In this document: one piece after another, positions 12,101-24,106 of the stretch
How the letters are laid out: the number at the start of each line of letters is the position of its first letter
Numbering within the stretch: position 1 is the stretch's first letter
NCBI GenBank assembly: GCA_026874595.1
Contig: CM049315.1
Location: forward strand, 20,476,164 to 20,540,163
Direction of reading: 5' to 3'
Length of the DNA: 64,000 bases
Source: Sipunculus nudus
Lineage: Eukaryota > Annelida > Sipuncula > Golfingiida > Sipunculidae
Notes under the pieces: model-generated
What the model saw: the letters and a program-made list of their open reading frames with translations, nothing else
Databases searched by the model: none
What the model was told of the DNA's origin: nothing
Made by a program: the position numbers and the translations under genes

Positions 12101-15100
12101 AAATTTTTCATATGCATCACAGTATCTCAAAACTTTTACTGTTTTTCTTCATGATAGTCTTGTCAGAGTATTAGTTTGCAATCATATATTGAGAACTTTA
12201 CTATAACCAAGTAGGAGGGCCCTTTCCTCTTAGCTTCTCACATGCTTATATAAATATAAAACATTACAATAGAATATTTTTCATATTTTGCATTTGCAAA
12301 AATTTCAAAATTTTGTCATGACCCAAGGGTCCTTTGTTTATATTCTGGATTCTCAACATCATTGTTTGGCTAAAACTGAATAAATACCAGACATGGTGCA
12401 AATACTTTGCAAATGTATATGAATATGAATATGAATATGTACTCCATTATAAAATTTCTTGCATAAAAATGGGAATTCAGGTAAAAATGAAAGTATTTGA
12501 ATACCAGTGCAAATACTTTCAAAATGTATTCATGAATGCATATATTCTATAATATTATTTTAATAATTAGTTCATTTATATTTTATTAAAAAAATCATAT
12601 GATTCTCTTATTATTTTTAATAAATATTATATTGGCACAACATTTGTTATTAAATTTTAATAAATAGTTAAACTCTTTTATTTTATGTGCTGCTTATAAG
12701 TTATATGGCCAGGTCAAAATCTGTGTGACAATAGCACTCCATTTGTTAATAAAATAAATGAAATCAATCCTCTTCCCTGTCTCCAAAAATACTATCAAAA
12801 TCATACATAAGCTAAACACCAATAACTCATAATAAAGCTTATATTTATTACAACACAAAACCAGCATATGCCTCTTTCCCAAATCATATTTTTTATCATA
12901 TATAACAGCTGAGCGCCGTGACCCATGGGTCCCTTGTTGACTACAGAGCCATGCTGCCCAGGATCGATTCCAGAGTGGTATAAATTCTGCTCCTATGATT
13001 TATAATGTATACATGTACATACACATTTGTAAATAATAATACTAGGTTTCATCTAGGGATAACGCCAAGGAAGCAAATATAAAAGATCTAAGAAAATAAG
13101 TGGAAATATTATTTTTTCCACCTGTCCCAAATGTAGGTACTATTTATAAATTCACTTTGTAGAATTTCATGCAAATCTCACAAATCGATTTGCGTGAGGA
13201 TTCACATATTACCTGCGGGCATGATCAAGGGTGATTCATTCCAGAGAATCTTTTAACACGGCATCGTTCTTTCCAGAAGGTGATATTATTCAGTCTTTGC
13301 CGCTAGTGCCAACTTTCCCTGTGTGCCTTAACTGTGTTAATGTGTGTGACATAACGCCTAAAACATTGACGATCTTTGCCGCCTGTTCCGAATTTCTGGG
13401 TGTGCTTAAATGACCTGTATAATGTGTGTGAGCTGACGTACCCTTCTCAAATATGTATTCACATCTAAAGCCCCTATCCAGCAATGCATTTGTTCCTATT
13501 GGGTGCATCTGTCACATGATTTTATTTGACTAGGGGTTCCCAGAAAGCCCCATGACCTCACTGACCGCTGGTATGTTGAAAAATGCCCCCAACCCAAGCC
13601 TGCATTCAGAACCCCAAATATCTAAAAAAAAAATTATAATTATCTCAAAATAACAATTGGGTCATTTGTTGATGATCTATATTATAAAAATGTACTGGTA
13701 TAAATGTTTCAGTCGACAAGCTTTTACTTGAAAGATTTTATGTGTTTTTAAGATCATCCAGTGAGCAGTGATAGAGGTATTAACTGCTTAACCAGTGATC
13801 TATTAACGATACTTGTTGTTCATGAACATTGACGGGCTTGATATGACAACAATATTCTACTCCTTTAGGGGATTTATTTGATAGGTTATTAGAAAAATAA
13901 GAGTGATAGTAATTACATTTGAATGTAGTTTTCATGTTAATTTCAGTTATAGTTTCACCTCTTTTAAAAACATCCATCAGCTGTTCATGACTCTGGGCTG
14001 TAGACCTAATTCCAAACAAGCACGATTGAATAATAAAATACTGAGTTTATGACATACATTTATTTATGTAATCTAGGGCAGAAATAGTCATTTATTTGAA
14101 TGACTAAGAAACTGAGCTAAATTTTGTGTTTGAGATTGAAAACAAGACTCACAAAACTTTGCAACCCTGGCACTGTCTCTGGAGCTCTAAATCAGAAAAA
14201 AGTGACCTGTGTTACCTTTGCTCACAGAGGCTCCCTGCTGGCCGTTGAAACATTGTATCAAGTTAACCCTAGCGGCTTCAGGCCCTCTGTGGCTTGGGGA
14301 AACCTACTCATATTAATTAACAGGTTGAATTTACATTTCATTTGAGTGACAACTCATTGGCCCAGCAACCTGCTTACATACCGGTAGGCCTCAGGCTCAG
14401 GCAGACAGGCGAAATGATGAACAAAATCGGCATGGTGCACTCAACGCTAGGCAGACATAAGTTTTGAAGGCAACTGATAAATGGCAACTAGTGAATAGTA
14501 TTAATGTTTTAAAAGCTCTATGAAGCAGGAATGCAAAGGGAGCAGAATTCAACCTATTATTTAATAAGAGCAGGGGAAACCCAGAGCAGACTTTTTTGCC
14601 ATTTATCAACACTGATCAGTTCTCATCCCTGCTATAAGTTTATAGTCTTTTAAACAACATATAAAGTGGAGAAACGCTCTGGAAGTCATATTTTACACAT
14701 TTGATTAATAAAATTCTTTTGTTTAATGATTAATATGACATTTTATAGCCAAAATGTCATTATTTTATTGGTAAATGGAATGTATTCAGTTTCTCAAAGG
14801 ATCTTCTATGGCTCTGGCACAGTAGAGTGTTAGGAGAGAACTCAGATCTGGTGCCACTCCCCTTTTTGCTATCCCCACAATCACCTCTGGTAATAGCCAT
14901 AACAACATGACACTCAGGCCTTTGGAATTAAACTGATAGGGTCTATCGTCTTCAGTTCATCTAAAATCAATGTTTGGGGTGACAGGCTGTCGCTACTCTA
15001 GTAAAGGCTACAGACTGTCTCTATTTGCCTCAGCCATGACGTATGTAATCATAGCCAAACTTGGTGTCAGCAGGGAGTTGCATTGATCAGTTGGATTAAA

Positions 15101-18100
15101 ACTTTAAAATTGTATCTTTATAATAGCACCTGCAAAATATTTTAGGTACAGTTATATAATTTATAGCAAGACCCTGGCATGTCATTTAGTATGAATTTTA
15201 AACGTGCAATGGATCTCTTCATTTTGTTGGTTACCTATTGCACTTTTTGGTCTGGTGGTTTGAACACCTACCCTGTTACAACAACCATGTCCTTTTAAGC
15301 TGATTATGCATAAACATCAACCGCTTTGGAGTTTTGAATCATTCATGTATTTATCATCAATAATATAGATACCATAAAATCTGTGTTCAAAAGAAATACC
15401 AGCACTTATTCATGGGAATACTCTCCCTTTTTCTTTTGGCAAATTTTGCACAAATAGACAGGGCTTTAACGGGACCCAATCACCCATAAAGCATGTTGAA
15501 TTAACACAAAAATAGCTTCTTCTCTTTGAAATAAATCTGTACCTGCCAAAATATTGCCTTGAAACCGTTTGCTTACTCCTTTAAACAAGTGTTAAAAACA
15601 GTGAACCGGGCGCGATCGCAGGTGTCAGCATAAACACAGTGCTGCAGGCCTTGTGCTGCACTGAGCCACAACACGTGCCAATCAGGAGATGCCCAGACTG
15701 ACTTGGCCCCAAAAATGTAATACATGTTCCTGCTGGCTGAAACACCACATGTTGCCCCTTTAAATTGGACCTCCGGTCACACGGCCTTGTTATGGTAAAC
15801 AGACTGTGTTTACCAACACGCAGGGCTATAACAAGGTGTTAAACAGTCGTGTGCGAGGTAATGAGACTGTGTGCTGGAATGGTTTTGCTGGGAAACTTTT
15901 GAATAAAGCAAAACTGAACTGATAGTGTGAAAGAATAGGAATAATATTGCTCCTGATTATGTCCCTTTAACAGAGGTGTTAGCAAAGCAGTAGAGGCCTC
16001 TAGTGAATATTGATATCTGCCACTTAAACTGAAAGAAAAAATAATTCATGCATGTGTAGGTCTGATGAAAGATTGGTGAGATTTTCTTAACATAAATGAT
16101 GAAGCCCTATTAACACCATTTCTGTTACCAGTGGTTCGTCAAAAGACAATAGGAATTCAGGCAGTGCTCAGTTAAGATGGTCATGTTCGTGAAAAAAAAT
16201 TATTTTAAAGGGACAAGTGTAAATATGTAAGAACACAGGTTCATAAGTAGGAGATATTTTAGATGGTTTATAAATGTTTTGTTAAATTTGTGAAATCGAT
16301 GAATACACAGTATTTTTGCCTTTTTTTAGGAGTGATGGCACATTCACTGTCAACAACATCCCGTCAGGGTCCTACCTGGTGGAGATCGCCCATCCAGTAT
16401 TTGTGTTTGAACCAGTCAGGGTAGATATCACCTCGAAAGGGAAGATCCGAGCTCGCCGCCTGAATAATATTAAAACCAGCTCAGTCCAAACAATAGCTTA
16501 TCCACTAAAATTCAAGGCCAAGGGAAGAGCTAATTATTTTCAGATGAGGGAACAGTGGAGGATAACAGATATGCTAATGAGCCCTATGGTAAGTAGAATG
16601 TTTATAAGTTTTTGATATGTTAAAGTATTGCTTAATAAATGGAGCTCAGTGTCAAATTGTCTGACACGATCCATAGATTAGTTAGGCCAGTCACCACCAG
16701 ATGTCACTGTACTACAACTTATATTTAAATTCCTTTATACCTGTGGTTTCCTTCACTGTTAGCATCTTAAATATTGTGATAAAAAATTTTTTGTTTGAAT
16801 TTTGATAAGGATAAAATCAGATTAAATTCCAAATTTAATTTAGCTTGGTTCAAAACCCAGGTATATGCATGAGCAGTTGAAACTAGGTGAAATTTGTACA
16901 TATTGGCAGTTAAAAAACAGGACAGAATTATAGTACTGTCTTTTGGGACATACAGTTTTACGTACGCATTGCATAACAGGCCCAGCTGGAAGCTCTAAGA
17001 CTCATAGTTCTCATGTTTGTCTCTGTTTATTTTCCAGGTTCTGATGATGGTGGCGCCACTGTTGATGATCATGGTATTGCCTAAACTTATCAATACAAAT
17101 GATCCTGAAACGCAAAAGGCCAGTCAATTTGATTTTTTTATTATTTTTCTCTCATTATCTCTTTCATCCAAGAGCTTTTAGCTTACCTTTGACCAGAATG
17201 GTTGTCAGATTGCATAAATCTGCATATGGCTAATTTACTCATATGGCCTAGCTCCCATCTCAATACACTGTCAAAAATTTCATGAGATTGTAGTGTGCAA
17301 AAAAAAAAATTGTTTCAGTGATACTGATGTAGGACTCAAGTCCAGGCCAACCACAGACATCAAGTCCAGACTTGGCATGGACTTAGACTGACACCCAGAC
17401 TTGAATGGTGTGGACTTGACTTAAACACTGCTAGAACCAGTGCCACATTGTAAATTTCATATTTAAAAAGACTTGCCTTTCTGGGGAGCATACAAGTGTG
17501 GAAAGGTTCAGTGAGGTGATATGCTGTTTATTGTTTAGGTATGTTCAGGGAAATATGTAATAAGCCTTTCAGTCCATTAAAGCCCACAAGAGACAAAAAA
17601 CTGACTTTACCAGTGTTTTGGATGGTGTCGTTTGGAAAATGTACAGTGACATATGTTATCAGAAAGTTTTGATTTTTATCAACCTCTTTGTAGGGATAAC
17701 AAAAAATGTACTCAAACCAAGATTTAAAGCAAGCCACAATTTCAGGGAATAATCTTTGCTCTTTATTACTATTATGATGGGGGTGGATTTCTGCCTTTCC
17801 CCATTAAATTTTGTATTTATTTGACATTTCACTTACACCCATTTGCCTTAACAAATAAAGCTCACCCTATGCAAAAAAACTCAAAACTCAAACTCTGAAT
17901 ATTTGGCTTTTGGTATGGATTTGCAGTTGCAGCCTTTCCATGCATGAGTCTCATTTCATTTTGTACCACCTTGTGGCAGCATTTATTTGGAAGGTCACAG
18001 TTCAACAGTTTCTAATTTTCTTTTCCTTTTATGCAGGAGATGCAGAATCAGATGAAGATGTTGAATCCCAAACAGAATATGCCAGAGATGTCAGAGTTAC

Positions 18101-18171
18101 TCACTTCATGGTTGGGAGGGGGCAGCACTAAACCTAAAGCCGTCAAACCTAAACCAGCCAGGAGGAGATGA
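8954..18171 (+). CDS. EMC7: ER membrane protein complex subunit 7 (four exons)
   Basis: EMC7 is a type I membrane subunit of the ER membrane complex, which inserts tail-anchored and multi-pass proteins into the ER. Exons 8954-9174, 16330-16588, 17038-17118 and 18037-18171 join in frame to about 231 aa, close to the ~240 aa usual for animals. The first ATG (8954) opens a hydrophobic signal peptide ending near VAQS. Next come FKIEGKVGNP, VRVIVDGGQHLAFIR, the conserved SDGTFTVNNIPSGSYLVEI and VRVDITSKGKIRAR of the lumenal beta domain. The membrane segment is VLMMVAPLLMIMVLPKL, followed by NTNDPETQK. The tail is methionine-rich, then Lys/Arg-rich. Intron 1 interrupts an Arg codon (AG|G) and introns 2 and 3 are phase 0. 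Intron 3 appears to use a GC donor. The assignment rests on remembered family motifs and is strong. Confidence 0.93.
10541..12938 (+). mobile_element. HINE-like rolling-circle element, copy A (2.4 kb)
   Basis: Starts after a T-run with AGCTCAGCTGAC, followed at once by AGTCATCTGAGCT (a terminal hairpin). Next comes a 'CCTTTGTCCGTCGTCCGGCC' leader and a ~700-bp module (GGCACGTTTTAAAACCG onward). It ends with CAGCTGAGCG, the palindrome TGACCCATGGGTC and CTTGTT. The inverted repeat is terminal at the left but subterminal at the right, and the right end carries a hairpin. That asymmetric layout is the one described for HINEs, the non-autonomous partners of Helentrons (family knowledge; assignment is inference). 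There is no coding frame. It lies in EMC7 intron 1 and is a relative of the copy at 24107-26739. Confidence 0.65.
11385..11398. repeat. (C)14 homopolymer
   Basis: Fourteen consecutive C inside the HINE-like copy A. Confidence 0.95.
15771..15857. repeat. Nested inverted repeats (possible cruciform) in EMC7 intron 1
   Basis: Three concentric arm pairs are seen: CACACG (15778) with CGTGTG (15848), CCTTGTTAT (15785) with ATAACAAGG (15828), and GGTAAACA (15794) with TGTTTACC (15807). The inner pair encloses a five-base loop. The block is more GC-rich than the intron around it. It could be a small foldback element or a structured intronic RNA. Confidence 0.6.
16330..16588 (+). CDS. EMC7: EMC7 exon 2
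   Basis: The acceptor is a T-run then AG|G, completing the split Arg codon. The 86 codons hold the most conserved part of the lumenal carbohydrate-binding-like beta domain and the WRITDMLMSPM approach to the membrane. The donor is CCTATG|GTAAGT (phase 0). Confidence 0.92.
17038..17118 (+). CDS. EMC7: EMC7 exon 3 (membrane segment), GC splice donor
   Basis: The acceptor is TTTTCCAG|GTTCTG. Its 27 codons encode the transmembrane helix and the LPKLINTNDPETQK stretch. The only junction that keeps this conserved stretch and the frame of exon 4 is AAAAG|GCCAGT, a GC donor. Confidence 0.8.
17317..17430. repeat. Remnant of the 'GGACTCAAGTCC' hAT-type repeat
   Basis: CAGTGATACTGATGTAGGACTCAAGTCC-like sequence passes through repeated GACTTGG/AGACTTG words to GACTTAAACACTGC. 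It resembles a shortened version of the 479-bp element at 33348-33826, with the same CAGTGAT head and GACT-CG/AAG-type body. It lies in EMC7 intron 3. Confidence 0.5.
18037..18171 (+). CDS. EMC7: EMC7 exon 4 (cytosolic tail and stop)
   Basis: The acceptor is TTATGCAG|GAGATG. It encodes EMQNQMKMLNPKQNMPEMSE, a Ser/Gly linker and a Lys/Pro/Arg-rich end, with TGA at 18169-18171. The stop codon overlaps the first unit of a tandem repeat. Confidence 0.88.
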   Translation, partial: EMQNQMKMLNPKQNMPEMSELLTSWLGGGSTKPKAVKPKPARRR

Positions 18172-18505
18172 TCAGTATCGATAATAACTTTGTGTTTATA
18201 TTGTACCTTTAATTCTACATTACAGATACTAAAATTATCAATATGATGATAATTTTGTGTTTATATTGTACTTTAAATACTACATTACAAACACTAAAAT
18301 TAACAGTATCAATGATAACTTTGTGTTTATATTGTACTTTTATTACGACATAACAAACACTAAAATTATTAGTATTGATAATAACTTTGTGTTTATATTG
18401 TACTTTTAATACTACATCACAAACACTAAAATTATCAGTATCAAATTCGATAATAACTTTGTGTTTATATTGTACTTTGAATACTACATTATAAACACTG
18501 AAATG
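18170..18505. repeat. Minisatellite of ~66 bp x 5 in the EMC7 3' UTR
   Basis: The core CTTTGTGTTTATATTGTAC recurs at 18188, 18253, 18319, 18385 and 18457 (spacing 65, 66, 66, 72). Units continue with ACTACATTACAAACACTAAAA and TATCAGTATCGATAATA. The first unit starts at the stop codon, so almost the whole predicted 3' UTR is repeat. Confidence 0.88.
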
Positions 18506-18579
18506 AGTATACAACCCTACTGGAAGTTATTTATTGTCAGAAATACTGTTATGATTGTCAAATTGAACTGCTGTAATTC

Positions 18580-18585
18580 AATAAA
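18580..18585 (+). terminator. EMC7 polyadenylation signal AATAAA
   Basis: AATAAAGAATGAAAC lies about 410 bases after the EMC7 stop and is followed by an A-run and a T-rich segment. It is the first good AATAAA downstream of the gene. Confidence 0.6.
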
Positions 18586-19599
18586 GAATGAAACAAAAAA
18601 AAAGTTATACTGATATTTTATAATTAATATGGGATAATTCGGCCACCAATTCAATGATCAGAGTCTAGAAAGTCTACATGTAGATATGTTATTGTTGTAG
18701 GACATTGTCCCTGTGATCATTGAACATAGGTTGTAGAAATGAATTTGATTCCCTGAAGCTGCCATTTGATATCTATTATTGTTGAAAACTGTCAGCACAT
18801 CATCAAATGTGTAAATTCCAAACGTCTATTTTATTGCGTTTTTACCATGTCTGTGTTTTTGCAGCTTGTTCCATTGAAATCTCTGCATGAAGCTTATTTT
18901 GATTAGAAAGCTACTGCAAGTGCAAAACAAAATTTAATAACCCAACCCTTAAGAAAAAAATTTCATTTATAGATATAAATTAACAAATGTAGACAACCTC
19001 ATGATTGTTCCTGCTAAATTTGTTCAGGTTCAGTTCTTACTATCACAGACGTAGCAGGGCCTTCTTAAACCCTGTGTGCATATAACTCTATGCCTACAGT
19101 ATGTCTGTAATGACTTCCACAGACTTGCCCTGACATTATGTGTACTGGTACATGATATTATGCTGAGCCAACATATGAACAGCAGGTTGGCAACCCCCAC
19201 TTTTCTCTCTGTGATTACAATTAAAATTAAAAAAATACAATTAAAAACTTTGCAGACACATTATGCCCATGAAACCTAGTTTAACCTTTATAATTGCCTA
19301 TATGTATTGCAACATCAACAGTACATACAGGTTTCTGATTGCAAATGTATCACAGACAGTGCATTTTATGTACACCTAACTTCACAGGACATTTTCTTCC
19401 TTATATACAAAAGCCAAGACCTGTAATTGGTATATCTAGAAAGATGTTTACCCTACAATTTAAATCTTAGAATTTATAATTGGTAAAAAATAAGGATGTT
19501 TTGTTAATAGATAGTGTCACTTATTTCCTCTCTGCAACCTGGGGAGACCTGCAAACAATGACTCAGGAATAAAATCGCTGCAAGTATTTATTCATCACA

Positions 19600-20030
19600 A
19601 CGCTTCCTTGGAACGGGGGACATTAATTTGGGGTTGTCTTTCCGTCTGTCTGTCTTTCTGTCTGTCGGGTTTTTGTTTCCGTGTGATAACTTTCCTTAAG
19701 ATTATCCGATTTTGTTCAGATTTGGGTCAGTGATTGCTCTTATGCATACATTGGATGGGATTTGTGTTGTTGTGTCTGTATAATAAGGTAATAATACAAC
19801 CGCATCTTTCATTATTGATATGACGAATCAGCACATTTAGTGCCACTAATCACCAATAGGTAGGTGTCTCTAGTGAGTGACAATTTACTTGAATTTTTTG
19901 CAGTAACTGCCAGGTGCTGCCATCTGTTGAGCATGGTTAAAACCTTTTTCACTTTGTCACCATGCACAGACTAATCTTCCCAGACTTGAAGGCCGAAGTG
20001 GGGAACATAAATTCCTTGAATTTGCTTGTT
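19600..20030. repeat. Dispersed repeat with GTCTTTCCGTCTGTCTGTC leader
   Basis: CTTGGAACGGGGGACATTAATTTGG is followed by CTTTCCGTCTGTCTGTCTTTC and then TTCCGTGTGATAACTTTCC. A related GTGGGGAACATAAATTCC block occurs near 19998. I know a similar layout as a dispersed repeat in marine invertebrates. Limits are approximate and no terminal repeats were defined. Confidence 0.4.
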
Positions 20031-20040
20031 GAAAATTAAT

Positions 20041-20400
20041 TAGGGCTGTAACAACACATTTTCTCATGGTACTATATGTGTCAAAATACTCTGCTTATGA
20101 TATGATAGGTATTAGGTACAGGTAAGTTGTATCATCATATTTTTTCCATTCCTTCTTGTACACCAAAAGATAAATACACTACCTATTATAAAATTTTATT
20201 TTCAAACGACAAACAAAATTCAGTAAACAACATTTTCTATATACTGCAGGAATAACAAATAATGCAGTTTGAAAGTCTATTCTGTTGGTTCAACTCATTG
20301 ATGTCTCACCTCTTATCTTATCCATGTTTGACACTAAGATACTGTACTGATATAAATGTGATTCATGCTTGATGATCAGATATCAAGTTATTTTAACAGA
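20041..20400. repeat. hAT-like dispersed repeat fragment, second copy
   Basis: The head TAGGGCTGTAACAACAC and following GTATTAGGTAC and GTATCATCATA motifs resemble the fragment at 749. The right end is unclear. Confidence 0.35.
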
Positions 20401-21675
20401 GACATCTGATGATACTAATAAAGGCAATATTATTATTAAGGCAGGATTATATTTCACTGTGCATCGCTTTGTATCAGTACAATAGTGTATTATAACGGCC
20501 CAATTCATCTTCATACTATCAAGTTTATGGCAGCTAAGCTTCACAGACCTTGATCCAACAAGGCCCTCTGGTGTCATTTCGTGAATGATGAACAAACCTG
20601 CATGTGTTCAGGCCGTAATTGAAATTGCCAATCAAATCCAACAAGCAAAATGTAAGCAATACACTGTTCACAAGCCATTTGAACAAAAACAGGACATGTT
20701 TATATGAATTTATTTGATTGGTCAAATGCTAGAACTAGCGCCAGACATGCTCCAACAGCCATGTAAAACAAGTGTGCACCAGATATTTGTTTGGTTCAAT
20801 TGCCTTGTTCTTTATTCATGAAATAGACGTCAGAGTGGCTCGTTGAATCAAGATCTGTTAAAGACCTAGCTGCCACAGACATTGATTTATGAAGATGGTC
20901 AAAATGTGAATGTTGGACAATGTGACATTTCTTCAGTTTTAGAATAAAGATTAGATATTGTGTTCCAGCTTGCAGAGTTTATTGATTTGCTGATTGCTAC
21001 TTGCTGTTGCTAGATTAGAATTATGTAAATCAGGTACCACAATGCCACCTTGGCCTGCGTGGTGGTTGCTATGGGTTCTTTGTATGCAGTCAGATACTAA
21101 ACCAACTAAAATACAATAGCAGTTCAGTTTATATAAAAATGTAAAGATTCAATAAGTTGCTTTATAATTCGAACTATTATTTTATCTTTTGTGCAATAAA
21201 TGTGAAAGAATAGTTTGAAGTGTATGTGCGTCTGTTGTTTTTATCATAAACCATTTGTGTTTGAATGGGTTAATCTATATAAAGGTTATTTAATGGAAAA
21301 TACTGTTCATATGAGATTTTGAAAGTTTAACATTATTAGACAGCAGCATTTGGTACAGAATGAAAGCCTGATTTGGAAAAATATAAACTTGTTATAATAA
21401 AACCCAAATGGATCAGAAAAAGGCGGTCATTGCAGAAATACATTTTGTGAATATTGTCAAAATTTCATCAGATTTTTCATCTATATTGTATCACTGAACT
21501 TATAAAATGTACATGGGAAATAAAACTTAATCCTTAATGTTAAATTGTGAACATTGACATTGTGTTATATTCAATACTAAACAAGTATATGTCTAGGAGA
21601 AGTATGACAAAGTCCAGTTAAAGTGTTTTTAAATGTGAAAGACCAGCAGAACTTTGATTTGTGTGTGTGTGTGTT

Positions 21676-21685
21676 GGGGGGGGGG
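21676..21685. repeat. (GT)n then (G)10
   Basis: A GT dinucleotide run (from about 21660) passes into ten G. Confidence 0.9.
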
Positions 21686-21724
21686 TTGACATGTTATACC
21701 TATACTTAATAATTAAATAGCGTT

Positions 21725-22272
21725 TCATCATTTCCTGAAGACTGGTGGCTCCACCTGTATTTCTTTCGAATTTGTAGGCATTTTTTTCTCTAATTTTGAG
21801 ACCTTCAGAGGTGAGGTCATCTGGTTATAGGGCACAAATCGTGCTCATTGCATCTAGAATTTTCTACCATGACATCCAGGAAGGTCCATTAAAATCTCCT
21901 TGGAAACCTGAAATAAGTTCTTTGTTACCCGTATCCTCTGAGCTATGCTTCAGTTGAATGGGGACACCACCTACAAAATTTGGTATTCAAATGATAAAAT
22001 TCTTTTTGAATGTCTTCCTAGTTTCAAATTTTTACACATTTTCATCATCACAGGTGCTGAATCCTGACAATTGAGCACCTAGTGACCCTTTTTCATCCTC
22101 TACCTCCACATGGGTATTAAGGTCAATATGACCTGATTTGGATAAATTAAAGGTATCTGCTCAGTGCCCTTAGGAAAACCAGTATCAAGCAAAAATGCAT
22201 CTAGTATCACACTACAGCCAATACTAACTAACTAGTCAATCAGCTGAGCGTCATGACCCATGGGTCACTTGT
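21725..22272 (+). mobile_element. HINE-like element, 5'-truncated
   Basis: Begins inside the shared module (GAAGACTGGTGGCTCCACCTG), passes through GAGACCTTCAGAGG and CTCCTTGGAAACCTGAAA, and ends with CAGCTGAGCG, TGACCCATGGGTCA and CTTGT. The left terminal hairpin is missing. Confidence 0.6.
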
Positions 22273-23370
22273 ACAGGGGTAATCGGTCATCGGTCATCAG
22301 TACATTTATCCATAATTTCTCAGGAACAGCAGGAGCTAGAATCCCTAAATTTTATGCAAAAAATAAGCCACATGTCAAATGTGGGATTGAGCTTTTTGTG
22401 GCGCCAACTGCATCGACTTTCATTTTATCGGAAAAAGCTAGAAAACCTTTAAAAATATTCTTCTCCGAAATCATTTACCCAAATTGTTCAATAGTTAAAA
22501 GAAATGTTCCCAGAGATTAGCTCTTTCAGGTTTGTTCAAATGATGTGGGTTCGATGGATTTTGGCCGAGTTACAGGAATTTGAACTTGGTCATTTGACCA
22601 AGTAGGCAAACTTACATAACAGTCTCAGACGACGACAGGAGCTGGCATTCCCAAGTTTTGTGCAAATGTTGGTCACATGACTCATATTTGAAACTGAGAT
22701 TTTTCGTGGCGCCACCTACATAAACCTGTTTTCAAGGGCAAAAATTTCAGCCTCTTTCAACTTCTACATTTATGATGTAAATTTGGATTGTGTCTAGATC
22801 TAAAAATTGCTTTCCATACTGCCAACAATTTCATATTTGGCAATGTCCAGGTTTCAGTCTGTATCTATTTAAGGCTTTGGCAGACTGCCAGCTGTATCAG
22901 GTCCGGCAACAGGTCAAGAGTTTAGTTAGTCCATCCAGGTACAGGTCAAGAGTTCACTCAGTGCCGTGGCATTTAGCCACCACTGCCTTCCTCAGCTGAG
23001 CTTGGTCAGCTGAGTGGACCCAACTCAAGTTTGATGTATTTGCGAGAAATTTTGGCATATCCATGCGTCTTTGATGGTTTTCTCATACACAAGACTTGTG
23101 TGGCCACCTACAGTGATTATTGCACAGACTATGTCCCTGCTAATTTCTCAGGAGGGATATAATATATCAGACTGAAATTGTGCATATATATAAATCTCAG
23201 ATAGCTTCTTCGTATACGAGACTTGTGGTGCCACCTACCATTGTGTTTCGGTTTCATGTAATTGTGCACATTGATCGAGAGCTTGTTAAAGTATGTGCAT
23301 GAAATTTTGCATGTCCATACATCTCCGATAGCTTTCTTAAACACAAGACTGGTGATGTTACCTACAATCA
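22273..23370 (+). repeat. Internal part of the GCGAACC-family repeat with tandem units
   Basis: The segment AGGAACAGCAGGAGCTAGAA matches AACGGCAGGAGCTAGC of the element at 29406, so it looks like the same family without its ends. The unit ending in TGGCGCCA-CT... recurs at about 22400 and 22705. A second group of three units (about 23040, 23140, 23290) carries ATTT-GCAT-TCCAT followed by ACACAAGACT-GTG. The order of units suggests tandem amplification inside the element. Confidence 0.5.
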
Positions 23371-23578
23371 TTTTTAGCTCAGCTGACTGTAATTCATCTG
23401 AGCTTTAGCAATCACTCTTTGTCCGTCCGGTCGTCTGTCTGTTACCAGGGCAAAAATCGTAACCGCTGGACTTGGATCTTCTAACTTGAAATCCAGAGAG
23501 GTCCATGAAAAATCTCCTTGGAAACCTAAGAATATGTCTCGTTACCCATATTCTTCGAGCTATGGGGCTCCAAAGCAA

Positions 23579-23592
23579 CCCCCCCCCCCCCC
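23579..23592. repeat. (C)14 homopolymer
   Basis: C-run at the fixed position after TATGGGGCTC of the repeat unit. Confidence 0.95.
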
Positions 23593-23929
23593 ATATAATG
23601 GAAAGTTTGATACAAAAGCTTAAGTATCTGAACAACTAATGCATTGATCATCATGATTCTTTGCATGCATGGATATTGATCTAGAGTGTTTCATCAGATT
23701 CTGCAGACTGATGGTGCCACCAGTATATGTTTTATTTTTTTATTTCTATTTTTTTCTCTCTCTCTATTTTTTGAGACCTCCAAAGATGCGGTCATCTGTT
23801 AACAGGGGACAAATCATAAAGACTGGGATCTTCTAACTTGATATTCAGAGAGGTCCATAAAAAATCTCCTTGGAAACCTAAAAATAGGTCTCGTTATCCA
23901 TATTCTTCGAGCTATGGGGCTCCGTAGTA

Positions 23930-23947
23930 CCCCCCCCCCCCCCCCCC
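23930..23947. repeat. (C)18 homopolymer
   Basis: C-run at the same position of the next unit. Confidence 0.95.
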
Positions 23948-24106
23948 AGAATAATGGAAAATTTAATACAAAAGCTCAGGTATCTGAACAACTAATGCAT
24001 TGATCACCATGATTCTTTGCATGGATATTGATCATGGAATGTTTCATCAGTTTTTGCAGACTGGTGGCGCCACCTGTATTTTTTCTTTCACTTTATACGA
24101 TTATTT

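Larger units (their letters stand above)
9175..16329 (+). other. EMC7 intron 1 (7.2 kb)
   Basis: Apart from the 2.4-kb repeat element at 10541-12938 and the nested inverted repeat at 15771-15857, the intron is unique AT-rich sequence. No additional exon-like segment consistent with EMC7 was found in it. Confidence 0.75.
18600..21720. other. Intergenic stretch between EMC7 and the repeat nest
   Basis: No gene recognised. It includes two dispersed-repeat fragments given separately (19600-20030 and 20041-20400). The remainder is AT-rich unique sequence. Confidence 0.6.
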
